Shown here piece by piece: positions 1 to 5,126 of a stretch of DNA of 5,126 nt (the stretch's first letter is position 1; each line of letters opens with the position of its first letter). The stretch is from Spirochaetaceae bacterium (GTDB taxonomy: Bacteria; Spirochaetota; Spirochaetia; Treponematales; Breznakiellaceae), in NCBI GenBank assembly GCA_031265015.1, contig JAISDG010000035.1:1-5126 (forward strand), given 5' to 3'. The translations under genes and the position numbers were made by a program. The notes beneath the pieces are model-generated. The model had not been told where the DNA came from, did not search any database, and saw only the letters and a list, made by a program, of their open reading frames with translations.

Positions 1-159
1 CTGGGGGACGCGGGGGACCGGATCAACGGCAGGGATTTACCGGAATGTCCCCGGAACATTATCCAGCTGATTGCCGATTACGGGGCCAATATTGCCCGTC
101 TTTACCGCCAGCAGCTGAAAGAAATTGAAGATACGGTGCTGGGAACCGCCCCGGGATGA
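1..159 (+). CDS. C-terminal end of an unrecognised protein (5'-truncated by the window edge)
   Basis: Frame 1 is open from the first base to a TGA at 157-159 and gives 52 residues, beginning LGDAGDRINGRDLPECP and ending EDTVLGTAPG. The middle (about residues 19-46, from NIIQLIADYG through RLYRQQLKEI) reads as one amphipathic helix rich in Ile, Leu, Arg and Gln. It is followed by a short Gly/Pro/Ala tail. There is no membrane segment and one Cys (residue 16), so a soluble cytoplasmic protein is likely. I do not recognise the family from this tail and assign no function. The stop codon overlaps the ATG of the following TPR lipoprotein gene (ATGA, 156-159), which argues that this is a genuine gene end and that the two genes share a transcript. 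The start and most of the protein lie outside the window. Confidence 0.75.
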   Translation: MGDAGDRINGRDLPECPRNIIQLIADYGANIARLYRQQLKEIEDTVLGTAPG

Positions 160-965
160 AACTTTGCCCCGTCATGGTTCTTTTGGCGGCGCTCCTCTCC
201 GCCGTATCCTGCGCTTCCTCCTCCGTCAGGGCGGAAGAGTACTACGCGCTGGGGGCGGCGTACTTTGAACTTAAAAAATATGATGAAGCGGAAAAATGGT
301 TTAACCGGGCAAAGTTTTACCAGGCAACCCGGAACGCGTCGGAATACCATCTGGGACGGATAGCGTTTGAAAAAGGCGGCTATGAGAAAGCGCTCGTTTA
401 TTTTGAGCGGATCCTTGCCAGGGATCCGGAAAACGTTACCGCCCTCCGGGCGGCGGCCTATGCCTGCATAAAAACGGAGGAACTGGAAAAAGCCCGGGAA
501 TGGTACCGGCAGGTTCTGGAACTGGTTCCGGAAAGTTATGATGAGGGCTTTAATTATGCCCTTGTGCTGATGGCCCTGGGTGAAGCCGAAACCGCCGAAC
601 AGGTGCTGGTCAAGTACAACAACACGGAAAACCCCGAAGCCCTGTTGCTTTTGGCCAGGGCGCAAAAGCAGCAGGGAAAACCGGAAGCCGCGGACGCCTA
701 TACCGCCAGCCTGCTTAAAAACGACGATGCCGCCGTGCGGGCCGAATTTGCCGGGTACCTTGAGGAACAGGGGCTTGCCGGCAGGGCCCTGGAAGAGTAT
801 CAGCTGGCCCTGCAGGGCGCGGCGGAAGACAAAAAAGCGGACATCCAGGGAGCCATTGACCGGCTGGAAGGAAAAGAACCCGCATCCGTTCCGCCGGAAT
901 CCGTCCCGCCGGACGGAGAAGCCGGAGAGGAGAGCGGGAGTTCCCTGCGGGATCCTAGAAGCTGA
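156..965 (+). CDS. TPR-repeat lipoprotein, probably periplasm-facing
   Basis: This 269-residue protein has an N-terminal lipoprotein signal peptide (MKLC then hydrophobic VMVLLAALL) with Cys19 in the loose lipobox S-A-V-S-C, a form tolerated in spirochaetes. Acylation and membrane anchoring are therefore expected. Residues about 27-57 (AEEYYALGAAYFELKKYDEA...), 61-92 (SEYHLGRIAFEKGGYEKA...) and 95-127 are clear TPR units with the usual small/aromatic pattern (YxLGxxxF, YxxAxxxF, DP at the unit end). About 129-158 and 160-190 are weaker units, and 195-235 is further helix-turn-helix. The TPR solenoid implies protein-protein scaffolding; the partner is unknown. The tail (about 236-269) is Pro/Glu/Gly/Ser-rich and probably disordered. 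The ATG at 156 is preferred over the ATG at 174 because it supplies the Lys of the signal peptide and makes an ATGA overlap with the previous gene. The only Shine-Dalgarno-like run is a weak GGGA at 141-144, so translational coupling is likely. The 3' end overlaps the opposing gene by 11 bp. Lipoprotein and TPR calls are firm; any pathway role is open. Confidence 0.9.
   Translation: MKLCPVMVLLAALLSAVSCASSSVRAEEYYALGAAYFELKKYDEAEKWFNRAKFYQATRNASEYHLGRIAFEKGGYEKALVYFERILARDPENVTALRAAAYACIKTEELEKAREWYRQVLELVPESYDEGFNYALVLMALGEAETAEQVLVKYNNTENPEALLLLARAQKQQGKPEAADAYTASLLKNDDAAVRAEFAGYLEEQGLAGRALEEYQLALQGAAEDKKADIQGAIDRLEGKEPASVPPESVPPDGEAGEESGSSLRDPRS
885..914 (+). repeat. 15-bp tandem duplication encoding SVPPE-SVPPD
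   Basis: Two adjacent 15-base units (885-899 and 900-914) differ at only two positions (T/C at unit position 6, A/C at position 15). They encode SVPPE and SVPPD, codons 244-253 of the TPR lipoprotein. The unit is in frame, so copy-number change would lengthen or shorten the disordered C-terminal tail by five residues without breaking the gene. Confidence 0.8.
900..917. other. Compact GC-rich hairpin near the convergent gene ends
   Basis: TCCGTCC (900-906) pairs perfectly with GGACGGA (911-917) around the 4-base loop CGCC, giving a 7-bp stem with five G-C pairs. It lies about 40-55 bases beyond the stop codon of the minus-strand gene and inside the last codons of the plus-strand gene. On the minus strand it is followed by TTCCGGCGGAAC, not by a T-run. 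On the plus strand a purine-rich stretch follows. It is therefore not a canonical intrinsic terminator for either gene. It could slow polymerase or protect the 3' end of the minus-strand mRNA, or simply be a by-product of the SVPPD tandem repeat. Confidence 0.4.
955..965. other. Tail-to-tail overlap of convergent genes
   Basis: The plus-strand TPR gene ends with TGA at 963-965. The minus-strand giant gene ends with TAG, read as CTA at 955-957 on the plus strand. The last three codons of each gene therefore lie partly on opposite strands of the same 11 bp. The overlap includes the codon for the terminal Phe of the barrel (958-960), which is functionally constrained. No terminator with a T-tract can fit between the genes, so the two transcripts must run into each other at least partly. 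Confidence 0.85.
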
Positions 966-3900
966 CGGTCAGGGTAGTGCCGAAGTTCAGCATAAAGTTC
1001 AATGAATCCGCCTGATTATCCCGGTGAACGGTCAGTTTAGCGAAGCCCGTCAGGGTTAAGGTCCCCAGAATACGGACCAGCGATTCATGGCCCAGAGCGG
1101 CGCTGTAGACGCCGTAATCGCCGGAATGATCGATAATAAATTCCAGCGATTCCCGGATGAGTTTTTCGTATTCGGTGTTTGCCAGTTCGCTCAGGGCGGG
1201 AAAATACTTCGCCCCGGAAAGTTTTCCCATTCCCGCGCCGTAAATGGCGGAGAGCAGCGTTTTTTCCCGGGGGATAGTCCATATCACGGCGAAGCTTTCT
1301 ATCCAGCCCGAATATGCCACTGTCAGGGTATTGTTCAGGGCCAGTTCCGCCCCGTGGAAGCCGTATACCCCGATGTTCTGTTCCGCCTGGATGCGCCACA
1401 GGGGATCCTCGTTCCGGGGAACGGAAATGATTCCCGTCAGGGAATGGCGCAGCTCGTCGTTCTGGTAAAACTTAAAAACCGGGTATACTCCCATGGCGCC
1501 GAACATGTTAATCGAAGAAAAGCCCAGGCCGGAACTGACGGTAAACACGTCAAGCCGGGTATCCAGGCGCTGTTCCATGTTCCTGTCCATCTGGGTAAGA
1601 AAACTGACGGGAACGATCAGGGAGAAGGCGTCGTACCGTTCGGGAAACAAAAGGTTCAGGGCAATCAGTTCGCGGAAGCGGGTGTTTTCGGAATCCATGG
1701 TATAATTGGAAAGGGTATTGTCCATGGCGGAATCCAAATTTGAATCAAAGAGGGAAAAGACCGGCGCTTCCCTCCAGAGGGGCGCGGTATCGTAGAGGCT
1801 GCTTCCGTACTGGCTTATGTCGTCCCCGATGTTATCCCCCGCGTAGACCATGCTTCGGGATATGTCCCGCTGGGATCGGAGGTTCCCCCTGAGAGAACCG
1901 AAGGTAAAGGGGACGTCGATCCGGGCGGTGGAGGCGGACTGGGTTATGTCCATGGGAACCGATACGGCGCTGTTTCCCTCAAAGGAAAGTTCAAGTCCCG
2001 CGGGAAGCAGGTCAAGGGAAAAACCCGCCCTGCCCCGGGCATTGCGGTTCTGTACGGCGCTGGTTGGGGAATCCTCCCCGGAATCGGGAACCATGGCGGT
2101 CCAGCTTTGGGCCCAGGTTTGCCCGTAATTGGGCATCCAGGCCAGGACGTCGTCTGTTTTTTCCGTATACCCCAGGTTCCCTTCCAGGATAAACCCGGGA
2201 TGCCGGTTTTGTTCCGCGTTTATTCCCGTCGATGCGTTCCAGTTGCGGGAAAGTCTTTTATTCTGGTAGGTTATGACCGATGAAAAATTGCCGGACAGGA
2301 AGGTTTGCAGTCCCAGGGAAAGGGAATGGTTCATGGTTTCATCGTAGGGGGCGGTGTTAAAGGTTTCGGAAATTGAAAGGGGGCCGAAGGACCGGGAAAC
2401 GCCGTGGCCCGCGCTCCAGTAGGAGCTGTCGTTGGATGTCATGAACGACAGGTTCCCCGAAAGCCGGGTATCCAGGAGACTTATTTCCCCCCGGGACCTG
2501 GACTGGAGGCCGGTAAAGGTTTCCGCCCGGGAGTTAAAGGGATCCCCCCGGGCGGCGCTTTCCAGGGCCGTGTTGAAGGCCGCCCCGGACAATACGGTCC
2601 TGTCCCCGACGCTGACCAGGGCCTCCGGGTGCCTCCAGTCCAGGGTTGCCCCGCCGTTGATCCGGTATGAAGGGGAGGGGTCTTCCAGGCAGATTTCGTC
2701 GATCTCAAAGGATTTTTGGGTATCGGGACCTGTACCGGAACCAAGGCTGGTAAAGAATACCGCCGCGTAGCCGGACTGGCCGCTCACGGCATAAAAATCG
2801 TCCCCGGAGCCGCTCTGCCGCAGCGCGGCGGGCCGGTAATGGATAGTCCCCGGATATTCGCGGCCGTCTATTTTTATCCGCTGGGTTTCGCTGCCGTAGT
2901 CGATTTGGACTTCGTACCAGCGGTTTTCGGTAAAGGGGGTTGGCATGGTTACTTCCAGGGCGGTCCTGTCCGGGTCGCCGTAGGAATCGGGTCCCCGGGA
3001 AACCATAAAATGAAAAACCGAGCCGGTGAGGTTGCTGTTTCCTTTTATGTAAAAACTTGCCGTCCGGTAATTGGAAAGGGGAGCGGAAGCGGTTCTGCCG
3101 TCGGCTCCCGCGGAACCAATGCCGTCCCATTCAATATGAAGTACGTTATTGATGCCGCTTTCATGGAGCCGGCCGACTTTTTTTGTATGGAGGGTTGATC
3201 TCATTTCCGTCGCGGAAACGGTATTGCTTACGGTGTCCGGCGCGGATTTAATCTTACCGCTATCAACCATAATAGCCCGCCAGGAAGCGCCCATCACGAT
3301 AGGCTTGGCTACCAGGACCCGGCCGGAAAAAGAAGCGGGGATGGTATCGGTATTAATAATGAGGATCCTCATCTGGGTAGCGCCCTGCAGTTTTCGCCGC
3401 ATCTCATCGGTCAAGGTAATAACAATATTACGTCCGTCACTGTAATCGTTTTCAATGCCTAGCCAGGAAGAAGGGAGGGACGTGTCGTAAAAAAGCGGTG
3501 CTTCAACCATAAGGGCGGAATTTTCAACGCCGCCGGAACCTTCTTCCGCCAGGGAACCGAACTGGGCCACTACCAGGATCTTAGGGATTGACGTGTCAAA
3601 ACCGTAAAACCGGATCGGGACCACAATGGCTGTGGCCTGTTCCAGCAGTTCCCCGTCCCGTCCCAGAGGGGCCTGGAATCCGGTCCACTGTCCTGAGCCA
3701 AGGGATTCAAATTCAGCCACAAAGACATCGCTGTCCAAATCTTTAACGGGGTAGGGTCCGCTCAGCCCGGAAACTACCGGACCGTTCCATTCGATGGGTT
3801 TCAGTTCCGAAGAACCTAAAAAATTGGTTTCCCTGTAATTCCGGTAGGTAAGTGAAATCCTGTTGGAAAAAGTGACTGATGGTATTGTAGGTACGGGAGG

Positions 3901-5126
3901 GACGGATGACGAAGGAAAAACGGGGGCCACCTTCGAGGGCCGTTCCGAAATAAACCCCGCGGTGGTGGAGACGCCCATGACAATCTCCGAATTGCCTTCC
4001 ATGCCGGCCACCCGGTAGAGGCCCGTGGTGTCGGGCTGCTCAAAGCCCAGGCCCAGGGAAAGGCTTGTTTTAAGGCGGTCGTAATTCCAGGACGTTTTGG
4101 CGCCGAAACCGACCGTACCGGGGCTGGAAGCCCCTTCCTCGGTGTACGCTTCCTTTGATACGTTCCACCGCATGCCCAGGGCCGCTTCGGCGCTGAAAGG
4201 GCTGTCCTCCGGGGTATAAACGGCGCCCACCCCCGCGGCCAGGCTTCCCAGCCGCCGTTCTTCGCTGCGTTTCAGGTAGGTGACGCGGATTACTTCGTTG
4301 AAGCCCACGGGACTTGCCAGGGTTACGATACCGCCCCCCGAATCGTAGCTTACCTGGGAATCAAGGATGCCCCCCCGCCAGACCTGGACGGAGCCGGGAA
4401 TAACGTCGGTTCCTATGGTATACGCCCCGGCGGCGCCGTAGTTGATAAAGCGGATCCGGATGTCCTCGGTAAAACGCTGGGTTCCCGGCAGGTAGAGTTC
4501 GGGGTAGTCCCCTCCCAGGGGCCACAGGGTTTCGGGAGCGCGCCGGTCCCTGCCCCCGGTCCCGGCGGTGACAATTTCAAAGACCTCCCGGCTTGTATCG
4601 TCGCCGGTAATAGAGTAGAGGCCGATGTCCACCGGCAGGGTTAAACCGGTGACCGGGAAGATTTCGTAGCCGCTTACCCGCTCCCCGTTGGAGAGCCGTA
4701 TCAGGGCCGCGTCTTCGGTGTTGTTTGACGGCGCCGCATACCGGCTCTGCCGTTCAAAGGGGGAAAAGGTTCCCGGCTCGTAGATCACCAGGGCCGGAGC
4801 GCCGGCGATGCTAATTGTTCCGGGTACATCAGGAACTGAGGGGTTTTCTCCCGGCTGGGGATACTCCCACAACTTAATGGTCATGCCCGAATCGAAATGG
4901 TTTTGGACGTCTCCAAGAAAGTTTGTACCAGGAGAGGGAACCGCCGGGGGCGGCGGCAGAGTACCGCTGTAATACGTCCCCAGGTTCGGCGTACCGCCGA
5001 GATAGATTCCCGGATAGCTTACCGCCACCATCCCCGGCGCTTCCCGGACCAGCTCCACCACGCCGTACCGGGCGCTGACGGCGTACTCGCTGGGATTGGC
5101 AAGCCGCCAGCGCCGGCCCCCGCCGC
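955..5126 (-). CDS. Giant outer-membrane beta-barrel protein, SprA/Sov-like (5'-truncated)
   Basis: The frame is open to the window edge and gives at least 1389 residues plus stop. Residue numbers here count from the first whole codon (5122-5124). The GTG at 5059-5061 is internal: upstream codons read on as WRLANPSEYAVSARYG, in the same beta-rich style, so the real start is outside the window. About 1-300 are beta-rich modules with a Pro-rich loop (GTLPPPPAVPSPG) and the motif PGSVQVWRGG...VSYDSGGGIVTL...IRVTY (about 236-284). About 285-430 are barrel-type strands followed by SERPSKVAP and a second Ser/Pro linker. About 461-621 is a jelly-roll-like module starting near EFES...GQWTGF and ending VLVAKPIVMGASW. 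About 661-816 is a second one, with ENRWYEVQIDY and FEIDEICLED, typical of carbohydrate-binding/LamG-type folds. About 820-1389 are alternating amphipathic strands ending TTLTVSF, with the terminal Phe recognised by BAM. There is one Cys in all visible residues. The order recalls SprA/Sov of type IX secretion (about 2400 residues in Flavobacterium). The outer-membrane barrel call is strong and the SprA kinship moderate; a large adhesin or another translocon remains possible. Confidence 0.8.
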   Translation of the reverse strand, partial: GGGRRWRLANPSEYAVSARYGVVELVREAPGMVAVSYPGIYLGGTPNLGTYYSGTLPPPPAVPSPGTNFLGDVQNHFDSGMTIKLWEYPQPGENPSVPDVPGTISIAGAPALVIYEPGTFSPFERQSRYAAPSNNTEDAALIRLSNGERVSGYEIFPVTGLTLPVDIGLYSITGDDTSREVFEIVTAGTGGRDRRAPETLWPLGGDYPELYLPGTQRFTEDIRIRFINYGAAGAYTIGTDVIPGSVQVWRGGILDSQVSYDSGGGIVTLASPVGFNEVIRVTYLKRSEERRLGSLAAGVGAVYTPEDSPFSAEAALGMRWNVSKEAYTEEGASSPGTVGFGAKTSWNYDRLKTSLSLGLGFEQPDTTGLYRVAGMEGNSEIVMGVSTTAGFISERPSKVAPVFPSSSVPPVPTIPSVTFSNRISLTYRNYRETNFLGSSELKPIEWNGPVVSGLSGPYPVKDLDSDVFVAEFESLGSGQWTGFQAPLGRDGELLEQATAIVVPIRFYGFDTSIPKILVVAQFGSLAEEGSGGVENSALMVEAPLFYDTSLPSSWLGIENDYSDGRNIVITLTDEMRRKLQGATQMRILIINTDTIPASFSGRVLVAKPIVMGASWRAIMVDSGKIKSAPDTVSNTVSATEMRSTLHTKKVGRLHESGINNVLHIEWDGIGSAGADGRTASAPLSNYRTASFYIKGNSNLTGSVFHFMVSRGPDSYGDPDRTALEVTMPTPFTENRWYEVQIDYGSETQRIKIDGREYPGTIHYRPAALRQSGSGDDFYAVSGQSGYAAVFFTSLGSGTGPDTQKSFEIDEICLEDPSPSYRINGGATLDWRHPEALVSVGDRTVLSGAAFNTALESAARGDPFNSRAETFTGLQSRSRGEISLLDTRLSGNLSFMTSNDSSYWSAGHGVSRSFGPLSISETFNTAPYDETMNHSLSLGLQTFLSGNFSSVITYQNKRLSRNWNASTGINAEQNRHPGFILEGNLGYTEKTDDVLAWMPNYGQTWAQSWTAMVPDSGEDSPTSAVQNRNARGRAGFSLDLLPAGLELSFEGNSAVSVPMDITQSASTARIDVPFTFGSLRGNLRSQRDISRSMVYAGDNIGDDISQYGSSLYDTAPLWREAPVFSLFDSNLDSAMDNTLSNYTMDSENTRFRELIALNLLFPERYDAFSLIVPVSFLTQMDRNMEQRLDTRLDVFTVSSGLGFSSINMFGAMGVYPVFKFYQNDELRHSLTGIISVPRNEDPLWRIQAEQNIGVYGFHGAELALNNTLTVAYSGWIESFAVIWTIPREKTLLSAIYGAGMGKLSGAKYFPALSELANTEYEKLIRESLEFIIDHSGDYGVYSAALGHESLVRILGTLTLTGFAKLTVHRDNQADSLNFMLNFGTTLTVSF

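Noticed and set aside
102..665. 187-codon minus-strand frame opposite the TPR lipoprotein gene
   Set aside because: It lies antisense to a gene with a clear signal peptide and TPR repeats. Its translation is Phe/Arg/Gly-rich with no domain pattern, as expected for a shadow frame in GC-rich DNA.
962..972. CTGACGGTCAG near-palindrome at the convergent junction
   Set aside because: The arms are separated by one base, so it cannot fold as an RNA hairpin. It is explained by codons for Leu-Thr-Val-Ser in the last beta-strand.
580..1005. 141-codon plus-strand frame inside and beyond the TPR gene
   Set aside because: The product is dominated by Pro, Arg, Lys and Cys, a frame-shifted reading of GC-rich codons, and it overlaps the convincing TPR frame almost entirely.
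1701..1706. TATAAT on the plus strand resembling a -10 box
   Set aside because: It sits inside coding sequence (reverse of codons for Tyr-Thr-Met), has no matching -35 element about 17 bases upstream, and no plus-strand gene follows.
1087..1743. 218-codon plus-strand frame opposite the barrel gene
   Set aside because: The opposite strand encodes regular amphipathic beta-strands continuous with the rest of the giant protein. The plus-strand product has no recognisable fold or ribosome binding site.
2716..3198. 160-codon plus-strand frame opposite the second jelly-roll module
   Set aside because: Antisense shadow; the minus-strand reading has coherent sandwich-fold motifs and the plus-strand one does not.
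1..5126. CRISPR array, tRNA, rRNA, insertion sequence or attachment site
   Set aside because: No regularly spaced repeats, cloverleaf sequences, rRNA-like tracts, transposase frames or terminal inverted repeats were seen on either strand.

Overview
The window is a gene-dense bacterial segment. Two plus-strand genes (positions 1-965) run head-on into one very large minus-strand gene (955-5126) that leaves the window before its start. The DNA is fairly GC-rich; two 300-base stretches counted by hand gave about 51% and 62%. A Cys-19 lipoprotein with a loose lipobox, a long outer-membrane-type beta-barrel ending in Phe, and heavy GGGA/CCGG-type codon usage fit a diderm. My best guess is a Treponema-like spirochaete of the moderately GC-rich, environmental or termite-gut kind. 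This is inference from style only; no taxonomic marker gene is present, and a GC-rich Bacteroidota or relative is not excluded.

Layout. Positions 1-159 hold the last 52 codons of an unrecognised, probably cytoplasmic protein. Its stop overlaps the start of the next gene (ATGA), a 269-codon TPR-repeat lipoprotein (156-965), so the two are probably co-transcribed and translationally coupled. The end of the TPR gene carries a 15-bp tandem repeat encoding SVPPE/SVPPD and a compact hairpin. The TPR gene and the minus-strand gene converge with an 11-bp tail-to-tail overlap (955-965), so there is no intergenic space.

The minus-strand gene is the main content: at least 1389 codons, open to the window edge. 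From N to C it shows beta-rich modules with a 'PGSVxV...Y D...G' motif; an 'ERPSKVAP' linker followed by an 'EFES...W' segment; two jelly-roll-like modules that end in 'VLVAKPIVMGASW' and 'FEIDEICLED'; and about 570 residues of amphipathic beta-strands ending in a C-terminal Phe. The order of these elements resembles my recollection of SprA/Sov, the giant outer-membrane translocon of the type IX secretion system. Sequence divergence is large, and the identification is a hypothesis. If the host is not a Bacteroidota member, a SprA-like barrel here would be the most interesting point in the window.

No tRNA, rRNA, CRISPR array, insertion sequence, riboswitch or convincing promoter was seen. No stretch over 300 bases lacks a gene.
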